DNA of 64,000 bases from FEN-1279 sp964501535 (GCA_964501535.1 CAZCSV010000001.1:124001-188000), one strand, 5' to 3'; positions 9,466-19,473 are shown, counted from the first letter of the stretch. The notes: generated from the sequence alone by a model not told the origin. A program made the numbers and translations.

Positions 9466-10371
9466 ATGCTGGACTTTCATACTGTTGATGATTTCAAATC
9501 GGCCTTAAATAAAAATACACTTGAAGCATATTACGATTTCTGGGGAAATGATAATGAAATGTATAGGTTTTTAAAGAATTCTAATGTGAATAAAAGTCTG
9601 ATTGATTACATAATATCACGAAATATTGATGTCAGAGGTAAAAAAATTTTGGAATTTGGCTGCAGGGATGGCTCCTCATTTCTATCTTTTTTAACTTTAG
9701 GCGCTGGAAAAATAATCGGTATGGATGTTGATGAAAAAGCTGTTAAATTGTCCGGTATGATATACTCCGATTTGGGTTTCGGAAATATTGAATATAGACG
9801 TAATAAAATCGGTGAACCTTTACCGGCAGAAGACGAAGAGTTTAATATCGTGTCCTGTAATGCGGTGCTGGAACATATTAATCCCTCTTTGAGAGAAAAA
9901 TATATTTTGGAATTGCAAAAAAAGGTTAAAAATGGAGGATATTTTATCGTATCGGATACTCCTAATAAATTATGGCTCAAAGATGGACACACAACCGGCA
10001 TTTGGTTTCTGAACTATCTGCCGTTTAAATTAAAATGCTGGCTTGGCTCAAAGACAAAAAGATATAATGACGTTAAACCGGATGATTATGATTATTGGAT
10101 AGAACAGGGAATAGAAGGCGTTACTTATGGCTCTGTTATAAAATATTTCGGTGATACGGAATGGAAAAATGATGATGATATGAGATTCAAGAGAGAATAT
10201 AAAGCGCAGATTTTTAATGATAAAAAGAGAAATATATTAAAAAAAGTTTTCAGGTATTTTTTGTTCGTATTTGCTTTCGTGGTGGATATAATTTATTTGA
10301 AACCCAAAAAATACCCGAGCCTTGCAATCTCTCCTTCGTTAATGTTTTCGTTCAGAAAAAATATTTCATAA
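9466..10371 (+). CDS. Class I SAM-dependent methyltransferase
   Basis: 301 residues. KILEFGCRDGSSFLSFLTLG (SAM loop), IIGMDVDEKAVKLSG, and FNIVSCNAVLEHINPSLREK with the VLEHI motif identify a Methyltransf_11/25 enzyme. The C-terminal 60 residues are longer than the core and contain a hydrophobic stretch (FLFVFAFVVDIIYL) that may be a membrane-facing helix. A 71-bp gap precedes it. Substrate is unknown; the setting suggests a glycan. Confidence 0.8.
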   Translation: MLDFHTVDDFKSALNKNTLEAYYDFWGNDNEMYRFLKNSNVNKSLIDYIISRNIDVRGKKILEFGCRDGSSFLSFLTLGAGKIIGMDVDEKAVKLSGMIYSDLGFGNIEYRRNKIGEPLPAEDEEFNIVSCNAVLEHINPSLREKYILELQKKVKNGGYFIVSDTPNKLWLKDGHTTGIWFLNYLPFKLKCWLGSKTKRYNDVKPDDYDYWIEQGIEGVTYGSVIKYFGDTEWKNDDDMRFKREYKAQIFNDKKRNILKKVFRYFLFVFAFVVDIIYLKPKKYPSLAISPSLMFSFRKNIS

Positions 10372-10377
10372 TAATTT

Positions 10378-11451
10378 TTGAATATTCTATTTGTAATAAG
10401 TTCCCTAAGACATGGTGGTGCTGAAAAGCAGACAATCATCGATGCTAATTTATTTTCGCAAAAACATAATGTGTATTTGATTACGTTTAAGAACGGTGAA
10501 CTTGAAGCTCTTTTAAACGAAAAAGTTAATCTGCTCGTAATTGAAAAAAAAGGTTATTTGAAAACTGCAAAAAAAATTAGAGAATTTATTGTTAAGGAAA
10601 ATATTCAGATAATTAATGCTTCTCTTTTTGCCTCTATGATTATCTCTTGCCTGGCTGCAAGAAAAACTGGTACACCTGTTTTATGGTATTTCCATTCGCA
10701 TGAATTTAATATAAAACTGAAATCGAGAATTGCTTTTAAATATTTTTCAAGATTTAATGTTACGAAAAAGATTATTTTTGTGAGCGAGGAATTGAAAAAC
10801 TATTTTTTAAAAGAAAAATATAATTTTCCTGATGGTAAGCAGTTAGTGCTGTATAATTCATTTTCTCTGAATATAAGTAAAATTGTTTGTAAAGAAAAAT
10901 TAAAAGATAAAATCATAATCGGATATATCGGGAGACTGGTGAAACTGAAAAGAGTTGAGTATCTGTTGGAACTTGCTGAATGTTTAAAGAAAAAAGGCTT
11001 CGGAAATTTTATTGTCGATTTAGTAGGAGATGGAGAGGAAAAAAATAAGTTAATCGCTTGTGCAGATAAACTGAACTTGAACGATTGTATCAGGTTTCAT
11101 GGCTTTCAGTGTGACCTTGAAAGTATTTATTCCGGATTTGATGTGTTTGTATTGCCCTCAGGAGAGGAATGCCTGTCGATGGCCCTTATTGATGCGGGTG
11201 TCGCTGGCTTGCCATGTGTTGCATTTAAAATCGGAGCGAATGATGAAATTATTATCGATGGTAAAACAGGCTGCCTTGTCGAAACTAAAGAAGAAATGTT
11301 TGAAAAAGTCGAAAATATTATGAAAGATAAAGTAATGAGGTCGGCGTTTGGCTCGGAAGCAAAGAAATATTGTACGGAAAAATTTAATGGTACCGTGAGA
11401 ATAAATTCACTGGAAAATGTTTTTAAAGAATTAATCGGCTGCTGTGAATAA
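10378..11451 (+). CDS. Glycosyltransferase family 4
   Basis: 357 residues. The N-terminus ILFVISSLRHGGAEKQTI with the GGAE loop, the central IIGYIGRLVKLKRVEYLLEL and the donor loop PSGEECLSMALIDAGVAGLP define a GT4 retaining transferase. TTG start at 10378 is six bases after the previous stop; the protein begins at the first beta strand, so no earlier start is needed. It overlaps the next gene by 8 bases. Confidence 0.85.
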   Translation: MNILFVISSLRHGGAEKQTIIDANLFSQKHNVYLITFKNGELEALLNEKVNLLVIEKKGYLKTAKKIREFIVKENIQIINASLFASMIISCLAARKTGTPVLWYFHSHEFNIKLKSRIAFKYFSRFNVTKKIIFVSEELKNYFLKEKYNFPDGKQLVLYNSFSLNISKIVCKEKLKDKIIIGYIGRLVKLKRVEYLLELAECLKKKGFGNFIVDLVGDGEEKNKLIACADKLNLNDCIRFHGFQCDLESIYSGFDVFVLPSGEECLSMALIDAGVAGLPCVAFKIGANDEIIIDGKTGCLVETKEEMFEKVENIMKDKVMRSAFGSEAKKYCTEKFNGTVRINSLENVFKELIGCCE

Positions 11452-12850
11452 GAGAAAAAATATTGAAGAGTATTTTAATACTTCTGCAAAGGTAAGACAA
11501 AAATGGTATAAAAGAAATTATTATTATAATAAACTCCTCATAAAATATTTTTCGTTTCTGATAAAACCCGGAAGCAGTGTGTTGGAAATAGGTTGTGGAC
11601 TTGGGGATTTGTTGAACGGAGTTAAACCGCGATATGCCGTGGGAATCGATATTTCGGAAGAAATGATTAAAATCGCTGGAAAGAAGTTCCCAAATATAAA
11701 ATTTATGGTCTCCGAGATTGAAAATTTTAACTTGAATGAAAAATTCGATTATGTCATTATTTCTGATTTGACTGGCTTCCTGTGGGATATACAGAGCTTT
11801 TTTAAAAACCTAAAAAAAGTCTGTAATAATAAAACGAGAATTATTATTTCTTCATACAATTATTTGTGGGAACCTGTTCTTAAATTTGCTGAAACTCTCG
11901 GACTTAAACAGAAACAACCGGTTCAGAACTGGTTGTCTATGAAAGATCTTGTCGGTTTGTTGGAATTGGAAGGCTTTGAAACAATAAAAATTGACAGGAA
12001 AATTTTGTTGCCGAAAAGAATTCCCGTCTTGAATTTTATTTTTAATAATATCCTTGCAAATTTACCTGTCCTTAATCATCTGTGCCTGGTAAATATGATT
12101 GTCGCAAGAATGGAACAGGAAATTAATGACGATTATTCTGTTAGTATTGTTATCCCTGCAAAAAATGAAAAAGGAAACATCGAAAACGCTGTATTGAGAA
12201 CACCCGAATTCGGTAAAAGCCAGGAATTTATTTTTATCGAGGGAAATTCTGTCGACGGAACCTATGAAGAAATGATTCGCGTCAGAGATAAGTATAAAGA
12301 AAAAAAAATAATCGTTGAGAAACAAAATGACTTTGGTAAAGGAAATGCTGTTAAAGAAGGATTTGAAAAAGCTTCTGGCGATATGTTGATGATACTCGAT
12401 GCAGATTTGACTACTCCTCCTGAAGATTTGGGGAAATTTTATGAAGCGATAAAAAACAATAAAGGGGAACTCGTGAACGGTTGCAGACTCGTCTATCCTA
12501 TGCAAAAACAGGCAATGAGATTTCTGAACCTTCTGGCAAATAAATTCTTTGGACTGCTTTTTTCGTATTTGCTCGGTCAGAAAGTCAAGGATACTCTCTG
12601 CGGAACGAAAGTTCTTTTGAAAAACGATTATGAAAAAATAAATTCTGGCAGAAGCTATTTCGGTGACTTTGACCCGTTCGGTGATTTCGATTTGTTGTTC
12701 GGTGCAGCTAAACTTAATCTGAAAATTGTTGAGATACCTATCAGATATAGAGAAAGAGAATATGGAACCACTCAGATAAATCGTTTCAAACACGGCTGGC
12801 TGCTCCTTAAAATGAGCCTGTTTGCCGCTAAAAAAATTAAATTTTTCTGA
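11444..12850 (+). CDS. Bifunctional methyltransferase-glycosyltransferase (GT2, DPM1-like) fusion
   Basis: 468 residues in two parts. Residues 1 to about 215 are a class I methyltransferase (VLEIGCGLGDLLNGV, GIDISEEMIKIAG). Residues about 225-468 are a GT2 domain with VSIVIPAKNEKGNIENAV, the metal-binding D319-A-D321 in ILDADLTTPPEDLGKFY, and a C-terminus like polyprenyl-phosphate sugar synthases. Such a domain could load a sugar on a lipid phosphate or act on the glycan directly, with methylation in the same protein. GTG start; the next gene begins three bases after the stop. No frameshift is needed to join the two halves. Confidence 0.82.
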   Translation: MNKRKNIEEYFNTSAKVRQKWYKRNYYYNKLLIKYFSFLIKPGSSVLEIGCGLGDLLNGVKPRYAVGIDISEEMIKIAGKKFPNIKFMVSEIENFNLNEKFDYVIISDLTGFLWDIQSFFKNLKKVCNNKTRIIISSYNYLWEPVLKFAETLGLKQKQPVQNWLSMKDLVGLLELEGFETIKIDRKILLPKRIPVLNFIFNNILANLPVLNHLCLVNMIVARMEQEINDDYSVSIVIPAKNEKGNIENAVLRTPEFGKSQEFIFIEGNSVDGTYEEMIRVRDKYKEKKIIVEKQNDFGKGNAVKEGFEKASGDMLMILDADLTTPPEDLGKFYEAIKNNKGELVNGCRLVYPMQKQAMRFLNLLANKFFGLLFSYLLGQKVKDTLCGTKVLLKNDYEKINSGRSYFGDFDPFGDFDLLFGAAKLNLKIVEIPIRYREREYGTTQINRFKHGWLLLKMSLFAAKKIKFF

Positions 12851-12852
12851 AT

Positions 12853-14157
12853 ATGAATATTAGTATTTTTGGCTTGGGCTATGTGGGTACTGTCAGTCTT
12901 GGCTGTCTGGCAAAACAAAATCATAATGTAATCGGAGTTGATATAAATAAAAGAAAAGTCGATGCTGTTAATAATGGCAAATCAACTATCGTTGAACCTT
13001 ATTTAGATGGACTGGTTAAATACGGAGTGAAAAATAAAAAAATTATAGCTACAAAAGATTTTATATACGCAGTTAAAAATACCGATGTCTCTTTCGTTTG
13101 CATCGGAACCCCGGGAAGAAAAGATGGAAATCTAAACCTCAATTCGCTGTTTAATTCTTTGGAACAAATTGCTGAAGGTATAAAATTTAAAAATACGTAT
13201 CATACTATTGTAATAAGAAGCACTGTGCATCCGGGTTCATTTAACAGAATTATCGGAATTGTTGAAAAATATTCGGTGAAAAAAAATAAACGTGGCTTTT
13301 GTGTGATTATTAATCCGGAGTTTCTACGTGAAGGCTCGGCAGTGAAAGACTTCTTCAATCCTCCCGTGAATATTATCGGAACGAAATGTATGAGAGGAGC
13401 TGAAATACTGAAAAGATTATATAGATTCAATAAAGCTCCGGCTGTCATTGTGAATGAAAATGTTGCTGAATTGATTAAACTCATTAGCAATGCATTTCAT
13501 TCTGCCAAGATTGCATTTGCAAATGAAATTGGTAATTTATGTAAGAAATTGAATGTCAACCCTTTTGAAATTATGAAATTGTTCTCACTGGATACAAAGT
13601 TGAATATTTCTCCCGTGTATTTGAAGCCGGGCTTTGCTTTCGGCGGCTCTTGCTTGCCAAAAGACTTGAAGGCATTAAATAAAATCGCTGGAAATAATTC
13701 TGTTAAATTACCGTTAATTTCAAGTATAGTGAATTCAAATGAATTACAAAAGAAATTAACTTATGATTTGATTAAGAAACTCGGAATGAAGAAAATCGGT
13801 ATATGGGGCTTGAGTTTTAAAATTGGTACCGATGACTTAAGAGGAAGCCCGATCTTGGACGTAGCAAATATGCTTATTAAAAACGGATTCCATGTTAAAC
13901 TCTATGACCGGAATGTTGTGATAAAAAATTTAATTGGTGCGAATAAATCTTATTTGTTTAAAAAATTACCGAATGTAAAAAATCTTATCGTAAAAAATTT
14001 TGACGGTTTGTTAAATCATGCGGACGTTTTGGTTGTTAACTCTTACGACAATAAAATGATAAGAAAAATTAAAAAGAAAAAGAATTGTAGAATAATAGAT
14101 TTGGTTTATTCGAGTGAGCTTGTCTCACTGAAAAATTATTATGGATTGTGCTGGTAA
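12853..14157 (+). CDS. UDP-glucose/GDP-mannose 6-dehydrogenase family protein
   Basis: 434 residues, full length. NAD-binding ISIFGLGYVGTVSLGCLAK at the N-terminus, VSFVCIGTPG, INPEFLREGSAVKDF, and the catalytic Cys267 in FGGSCLPKDLKAL are all present. The enzyme oxidises the C6 of a nucleotide hexose to a uronic acid in two NAD-dependent steps. Sequence such as PEFLREGSA and the Cys position resemble the AlgD/GDP-mannose branch, but substrate cannot be decided. It should supply uronic acid for an acidic glycan. Confidence 0.9.
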   Translation: MNISIFGLGYVGTVSLGCLAKQNHNVIGVDINKRKVDAVNNGKSTIVEPYLDGLVKYGVKNKKIIATKDFIYAVKNTDVSFVCIGTPGRKDGNLNLNSLFNSLEQIAEGIKFKNTYHTIVIRSTVHPGSFNRIIGIVEKYSVKKNKRGFCVIINPEFLREGSAVKDFFNPPVNIIGTKCMRGAEILKRLYRFNKAPAVIVNENVAELIKLISNAFHSAKIAFANEIGNLCKKLNVNPFEIMKLFSLDTKLNISPVYLKPGFAFGGSCLPKDLKALNKIAGNNSVKLPLISSIVNSNELQKKLTYDLIKKLGMKKIGIWGLSFKIGTDDLRGSPILDVANMLIKNGFHVKLYDRNVVIKNLIGANKSYLFKKLPNVKNLIVKNFDGLLNHADVLVVNSYDNKMIRKIKKKKNCRIIDLVYSSELVSLKNYYGLCW

Positions 14158-14176
14158 AAAAAATACTGCGACCCTT

Positions 14177-15343
14177 ATGAATAAAAATGTTCTGCATTTC
14201 GTCCGGAAGTCAACTCAACTGAAAGCAACTTTTATACATGACCAGATAACGAATCATGTGAATTATAAACCGTTCATTGTGGTTAAGAAAAAAATTGATA
14301 AGAAATACGATGGAGGATATGCTGATTTCGATTACACTAATTTTAATATCCTGTACCTGAATAATGAGAGTGACTTTTCCTATGAATATTTGAAAAAAAT
14401 ATCGAAAAGGGAAGTATTTAAAATATTGGACTTTATAAAAGAAAACGATATTGGAATTTTGCATTTTCATTATGGTACGGATGCAGGATTGTATTATGAA
14501 GTAATGAAAAGATCCGATATTCCTGTCGTTATTTCTTTTTATGGATATGATATATCGTCCTTTCCGAAAATGTATTTCAGTCTGGGGAAAAAATATTTAA
14601 AGTATAGGGTCTTTAAATATGCCGATAGAATATTGGCTATGAGCGAAGATATGAAAAATGATCTGATAAAACTTGGACTGAACAGTGAAAAAATCATAGT
14701 TCATTATTTTGGAATTAACGGCAAAATCTATGATTACAAAGAAAGAAAATATCTGGAAAAAGAAAAATATACACTTCTTAACGTGAGCAGCTTTGTTCCC
14801 CATAAAGGACATATGTTTTTGCTGAGAAGTATAAATGAACTCATAAAAAGAAATATCAAAAATTTTGAACTGAAATTAATAGGTACAGGTGTACTTGAAT
14901 ATGATTTGAAGAATTATGTTGAAAATGAAGGATTGAGTAATTTCGTTAAATTTATAAACCCCATAAAAGCTCATTCGGAGGAATTTGTGTCTAATTATAA
15001 AAATGCAGATGTCTTTGTACATCCGAGTGTCGTTACCGGAAATAAAGAAAAGGAGGGAATCCCGGGCTCGATCGTCGAGGCAATGTTTAACGGTCTGCCT
15101 GTCGTTTCAACTTACCATGCGGGCATTCCGCATATCATAAAAGATGGCTCTAATGGTCTGCTTGTCAAAGAATGGGATATAGATAAACTGGTCTCTAGCA
15201 TTGATATATTGCTGAAAGATTCTGAGCTTAGAAAACAAATTGGCAAAAATGCAAGAAAATATGCAATGGAAAACCTGAATTTATCTTTTAAGGAAATAGA
15301 ATTGGAAAATATTTATGACAGTATAATATTTAAAAAATCATAA
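14177..15343 (+). CDS. Glycosyltransferase family 4
   Basis: About 388 residues. An in-frame ATG at 14141 exists, but the fold begins at the ATG at 14177 (NKNVLHFVRKSTQL), which also removes overlap with the dehydrogenase gene. GT4 features: HFHYGTDAGLYYEVM, LLNVSSFVPHKGHMFLL, and the donor loop GIPGSIVEAMFNGLPVVST with the E-x7-E-like spacing. It is similar to colanic-acid WcaL-type transferases. It is the last gene before the more AT-rich cassette. Confidence 0.85.
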   Translation: MNKNVLHFVRKSTQLKATFIHDQITNHVNYKPFIVVKKKIDKKYDGGYADFDYTNFNILYLNNESDFSYEYLKKISKREVFKILDFIKENDIGILHFHYGTDAGLYYEVMKRSDIPVVISFYGYDISSFPKMYFSLGKKYLKYRVFKYADRILAMSEDMKNDLIKLGLNSEKIIVHYFGINGKIYDYKERKYLEKEKYTLLNVSSFVPHKGHMFLLRSINELIKRNIKNFELKLIGTGVLEYDLKNYVENEGLSNFVKFINPIKAHSEEFVSNYKNADVFVHPSVVTGNKEKEGIPGSIVEAMFNGLPVVSTYHAGIPHIIKDGSNGLLVKEWDIDKLVSSIDILLKDSELRKQIGKNARKYAMENLNLSFKEIELENIYDSIIFKKS

Positions 15344-15349
15344 GGAGAT
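15343..15349 (+). promoter_or_regulatory. Orphan Shine-Dalgarno-like sequence
   Basis: AGGAGAT directly follows the stop of the GT4 gene but has no sensible start codon at the right spacing; the nearest TTG opens a five-codon frame. The next real start is at 15406. The same ten bases (AGGAGATATT) recur at 24445-24454 as a working site in front of a TTG start. Confidence 0.4.
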
Positions 15350-15405
15350 ATTATATCTAATTGTATTATTTATCCTAACTATAATTCAAAAATCAAATTC
15401 TAAGA

Positions 15406-16512
15406 ATGAAAAATATTTATGTTACACAACCGTCTCTACCGGAACTAAAAAATTTTATTCCGTATTTAGAAGAGATTTGGGAAAATAAGTGGCTTACAAA
15501 TAACGGGAAATTTCATAATGAACTTGAAGAAAGATTATGTGAATATCTTGGGGTTAAATATTTATCCCTATTTTCAAATGGTACTCTTGCATTGATTACT
15601 GCATTGCAAACTCTAAGGATAACGGGGGAAGTAATAACAACCCCGTATAGCTTTGTTGCATCTACACATGCGATTCACTGGAATGGAATAAAACCTGTAT
15701 TTTGTGATATTGAACCGAAATATATGACGCTGGATGCTAATAAAATTGAATCAGCGATAACTCCTAAAACTACTGCCATTTTACCGGTTCATATTTATGG
15801 TAATCCTTGTGACGTTGAAAAAATTTCTAAAATAGCGGATACATATGGATTAAAAGTCATATATGATGCGTGTCATGCATTCGGAGTTAATCTGAATAAT
15901 GATTCTATTTTGAATTTTGGGGATTTATCTGTATTGAGCTTTCATGCAACTAAAGTATTTACGACTTTTGAAGGAGGTGCAATTATTTGCCATGATTCAA
16001 AAACTAAAAAAAGAATTGATTTTTTAAAAAATTTTGGATTTGCGGATGAAGTCACTGTTGTCGCTCCGGGTATTAATGCAAAAATGAATGAAGTACAGGC
16101 TGCGTTTGGATTGCTTCAATTAAAAAGTATTGAAGAAATGCTTTATAAAAGAAAATTTATTTATGAATTATATAAAAAAATATTGGAAAATATAAAAGGT
16201 ATTCATTTTATTGAATATATGGATGGGGTAAAAAGTAATTACGCTTATTTTCCGGTTTTTATTTCGGAAAAAGAATTCGGAAAATCTAGGGATGTAATCT
16301 ATGATGAACTAAAGAAACAAAATATTTATACTAGAAAATACTTTTATCCCCTAATAAGTCAATTCCCTTCATATAAGAATCTGCCTTCTTCGAATCCTAT
16401 AAATTTACCTGTTGCTGAGAGGGTATGCATGGAAGTACTTTGCCTGCCGATTTATCCCGCATTGGAAGATGAGGATATTAAAAGAATTACAAACATTATT
16501 CTAATGAAATGA
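15406..16512 (+). CDS. DegT/DnrJ/EryC1/StrS family aminotransferase
   Basis: 368 residues. YLSLFSNGTLALITALQTL, TTPYSFVASTHAIHWNGIKP, VIYDACHAFGVN and the PLP-lysine segment LSFHATKVFTTFEGGAI match the family in order. It is shorter and more AT-rich than the first DegT enzyme in the locus and is closer to the VioA/FdtB type. It probably makes a dTDP- or UDP-linked amino sugar, which is the likely acceptor for the acylation genes that follow. The stop overlaps the next start by 4 bases (ATGA). Confidence 0.88.
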   Translation: MKNIYVTQPSLPELKNFIPYLEEIWENKWLTNNGKFHNELEERLCEYLGVKYLSLFSNGTLALITALQTLRITGEVITTPYSFVASTHAIHWNGIKPVFCDIEPKYMTLDANKIESAITPKTTAILPVHIYGNPCDVEKISKIADTYGLKVIYDACHAFGVNLNNDSILNFGDLSVLSFHATKVFTTFEGGAIICHDSKTKKRIDFLKNFGFADEVTVVAPGINAKMNEVQAAFGLLQLKSIEEMLYKRKFIYELYKKILENIKGIHFIEYMDGVKSNYAYFPVFISEKEFGKSRDVIYDELKKQNIYTRKYFYPLISQFPSYKNLPSSNPINLPVAERVCMEVLCLPIYPALEDEDIKRITNIILMK

Positions 16513-17255
16513 AGAAAAATTTGAATAAAATTGATGCTGAATTAGGAATGATTGAAAATGCAAAGCATATGGGGGGTCATATTGATAAATATATTGAATG
16601 GAATCTTTCAAAATTTCCTTTTGTAAAAAATGCTAGAATATTGGATGTAGGTTGTGGTCCTTGCTCATATTTCTATCATCTTATGAAACTTGATCCTCTC
16701 ATTTATTTTGCAACTGATTATAGTGATTATTATATTAATTTAGTTAGTAATTTAATGAAGGATAAACAAAATTGTCACTTAAGAAAAATTGATTTGTTAA
16801 AAGAAGAATCTTTAGAAGAACTTTACTTATTCAAATTTGATATTGTGATTTGTTTCGATGTAATTGAACATATAGAAAATGATAAAAAAGCTTTAGAGAA
16901 TCTCAATAAACTAATGAAGAAAACAGGTAATGGAATGCTGTTTTTAAAAGTTCCGTCGGTTAATTCTATTTATGGGGAAAACGACAAATCAATAGGACAT
17001 TATAGAAGATATTCAAAAAATAGTGTGAGAAATTTACTCATAAATGCTGGCTTTGAAATTGTAAATATTAAATATCATAATATTTTTGGAATTATTCCTT
17101 GGTGGGTGATTGGAAGAATACTTAAAAGGAAGGTGGCTTTGTCAAGTAATGAGAGTAGCGCATTCGATAGTTTGGTACCGGTATTTAAATTAATTGAAAA
17201 TATTATTACTCCGCCGATAGGTCTTTCATTGAATTGTGTTTGTAAGATTGCTTGA
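16509..17255 (+). CDS. Class I SAM-dependent methyltransferase
   Basis: 248 residues. ARILDVGCGPCSYFYHLMKL is the SAM loop, and IVICFDVIEHIENDKKALE is the D-V-I-E-H-I motif of Methyltransf_23/UbiG-like enzymes. GHYRRYSKNSVRNLLINAGF is also shared with this group in polysaccharide loci. It overlaps the aminotransferase by 4 bases, so the two are probably translated together. The acceptor is likely a sugar or its acyl group. Confidence 0.82.
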   Translation: MKKNLNKIDAELGMIENAKHMGGHIDKYIEWNLSKFPFVKNARILDVGCGPCSYFYHLMKLDPLIYFATDYSDYYINLVSNLMKDKQNCHLRKIDLLKEESLEELYLFKFDIVICFDVIEHIENDKKALENLNKLMKKTGNGMLFLKVPSVNSIYGENDKSIGHYRRYSKNSVRNLLINAGFEIVNIKYHNIFGIIPWWVIGRILKRKVALSSNESSAFDSLVPVFKLIENIITPPIGLSLNCVCKIA

Positions 17256-17280
17256 TGCTTTTTTAGATATAATAAAAATA

Positions 17281-18705
17281 TTGAAATTGAAAACAAAAGA
17301 AATTGTAATATTAGGAGCAGGTATAACCGGGTTGATAACTGCTTGGCGCCTTGCTAAAGAAGATTATAAGGTTACTTTAATTGAAAAAGAAAATTTTGTG
17401 GGGGGCTTGGCCGGAACAATTGATTGGGATGGATGGAAATTTGATTTTGGAACTCATAATTTTTCATCTATAAATCATGAAGAGATAATAGAATTTTATA
17501 AAAATTTACTGCCTGATAAATTTGTTCCGAGAGAACTTAATGCAAAGCTTTTTATTTTCGGAAAACTTATAAATCTGGATTATATCGGTGCCCATTTCTT
17601 TTATATGTTGAGTTTAAGAAATATGATAACGGCTGGATTTGATTTTTTTGTAACTAGACTTAAAGCATATCTTTACGGAATAAAACCTACTGAAAGACTG
17701 GATATATGGATTAAACAGAGATTTGGTAAAGTGTTATACAATATTTATTTTGGACCTTATATTGAAAGAATCCAAAAAAAGAATCCTTCGGAATTATCTA
17801 AAGATATTGGTGATAAAAAAATTCCGGTTTTTAGCTTAAGAGATTATGTTAAACGTGAATTTACCCTTAAGAAAAAGGAGAAAATAAAAGAACTTGTAAA
17901 GAAAAATATGTTTTATGTAATAAATGGCTATGGTGAGATGGCAATGTATTTTTATAACGAACTGAAAAAAATGAATAATGTAAATCTGAGAATTGGTTCG
18001 GATATAAAGTCAGTATTGCTTGAAAAAAATAAAATTATCGAAATTTGTCTAGATGATATTATTATTGATACATCTGATTCTGTCGTTGTTTCAACTATAC
18101 CTGTAGATGTACTTACCGGTATGACTAAAAATATATCTCAAGAGGTTAAGCTTTGTGCCAAAAAATTTGAATATACAAAATTGAGGATCTTATTCGTTAG
18201 AACTAAATTGGATAAGATATCGGGGTTTTCTCAAATAAGCGTTGAAGCAAAATATCCTTTTAGTAGAGTCTCGGAATCAAATTATGATAAATTTAATCTT
18301 GTACCAAAGGGCTGTTCGTCTCTAACTTTTGAATTGCCCTTAAATGATAGTGATGAATTATGGCTAATTAGTGATGACGAACTTTTAGAAAAAATTCTTC
18401 CCTTATATAACGATATATGTGTATTAAAAAAAGATGATGTTATTGATTGTCGTTCGGTCTTTTTAAATCACGCAAACCCGAGAATGATATTGAATTATAA
18501 AAAAAATCTTAAAGAAGTTTATAAATTTATTATAAATACCGAAAATTTGTATAGCATTGGAAGACAGGGACTTTTTACATATATTAACGTAGACGGTTGT
18601 ACGAATATGGCATTGGATTTCGCAAATGCATTAATTGAAAATAAATCTCTGAAAGAATTGCAGGAAAAATTATTAAAAGATATTCATGATGTTGATGTAA
18701 AATAA
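17281..18705 (+). CDS. FAD-dependent amine oxidase-fold protein (UDP-galactopyranose mutase/protoporphyrinogen oxidase-like)
   Basis: About 474 residues. The N-terminus EIVILGAGITGLITAWRL followed by VTLIEKENFVGGLAGT is an NAD_binding_8-type FAD motif. The middle has IKQRFGKVLYNIYFGPYIER and the C-terminus ENLYSIGRQGLFTYINVDG, the FAD-pyrophosphate site of this superfamily. TTG at 17281 was chosen; an in-frame TTG at 17236 would overlap the previous gene and adds residues that do not fit the family. Members in O-antigen loci are often annotated as LPS-biosynthesis oxidoreductases. The reaction is not known; UDP-sugar mutase activity is one option. Confidence 0.75.
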   Translation: MKLKTKEIVILGAGITGLITAWRLAKEDYKVTLIEKENFVGGLAGTIDWDGWKFDFGTHNFSSINHEEIIEFYKNLLPDKFVPRELNAKLFIFGKLINLDYIGAHFFYMLSLRNMITAGFDFFVTRLKAYLYGIKPTERLDIWIKQRFGKVLYNIYFGPYIERIQKKNPSELSKDIGDKKIPVFSLRDYVKREFTLKKKEKIKELVKKNMFYVINGYGEMAMYFYNELKKMNNVNLRIGSDIKSVLLEKNKIIEICLDDIIIDTSDSVVVSTIPVDVLTGMTKNISQEVKLCAKKFEYTKLRILFVRTKLDKISGFSQISVEAKYPFSRVSESNYDKFNLVPKGCSSLTFELPLNDSDELWLISDDELLEKILPLYNDICVLKKDDVIDCRSVFLNHANPRMILNYKKNLKEVYKFIINTENLYSIGRQGLFTYINVDGCTNMALDFANALIENKSLKELQEKLLKDIHDVDVK

Positions 18706-18715
18706 TGTAATTATT

Positions 18716-19414
18716 ATGAAACTTGGCATAATGCAACCTTATTTTTTCCCCTATATAGGATACTATCAATTGATATCGGCCGTTGATAAATTCGTTTTAC
18801 TGGATGATGTAAATTTTATTAAAAAAGGTTGGATTAATAGAAATTATATCCAGATAAACGGAAAGCCTTTTTTATTTACCGTTCCGTTGAAAAAAATAAG
18901 TCAGAATAAATTGATAAAAGAATTGTATCTTGATGATATGAGTGTTTGGAGAAAGAAATTAATGAAAAGAATAGAAAATTCATATAAGAATTCACCTTAT
19001 TTTAAAAGTGTATTTGAATTAATTGATAAAATAATTAGTAATAAAAATGAAATGATTTCGGATTTTATATATTTTAGTATATGTGAAGTTATAAAATACC
19101 TCAATATAAAAACCGAAATAGTAAAATCTTCATCGATATATCATAATAATGATTTGAAAGGTCAGAATAGAATTCTAGATATTTGCTTGAAAGAAGGAGC
19201 GAAGCAATATGTAAATGCAATAAATGGAAAATCTTTGTATTCGAAAGATGTTTTCTTTAATAATGGTATTAATATTAATTTTATTAAAACTATACCATTG
19301 GAATACAAATCAATTCAGGATTCTAGTGATCGCTCTTTGTCTATTATTCATTTAATGATGAATTATAGTGTATATGAAATTGATAAACTATTGAAGGCAT
19401 ATGAATTGGAATAA
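18716..19414 (+). CDS. WbqC family protein
   Basis: 232 residues, full length for WbqC (PF08889). The N-terminus LGIMQPYFFPYIGYYQLI and DKFVLLDDVNFIKKGWINRN are diagnostic. WbqC-like proteins occur in O-antigen loci making acylated amino sugars and are thought to act as acyl- or aminoacyl-transfer enzymes, but the biochemistry is poorly known. Its position just before an acyl carrier protein, an SDR and an adenylating enzyme supports a role in acyl transfer from the carrier. Confidence 0.85.
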   Translation: MKLGIMQPYFFPYIGYYQLISAVDKFVLLDDVNFIKKGWINRNYIQINGKPFLFTVPLKKISQNKLIKELYLDDMSVWRKKLMKRIENSYKNSPYFKSVFELIDKIISNKNEMISDFIYFSICEVIKYLNIKTEIVKSSSIYHNNDLKGQNRILDICLKEGAKQYVNAINGKSLYSKDVFFNNGININFIKTIPLEYKSIQDSSDRSLSIIHLMMNYSVYEIDKLLKAYELE

Positions 19415-19473
19415 CAAAACGATTTATTTGGCTTTTATATATATATTTCTTAATTTATAAATTATATAATTGA

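Noticed and set aside
14141..14176. Earlier start for the GT4 gene
   Set aside because: The 12 added residues do not look like the family N-terminus and would overlap the dehydrogenase by 17 bases.
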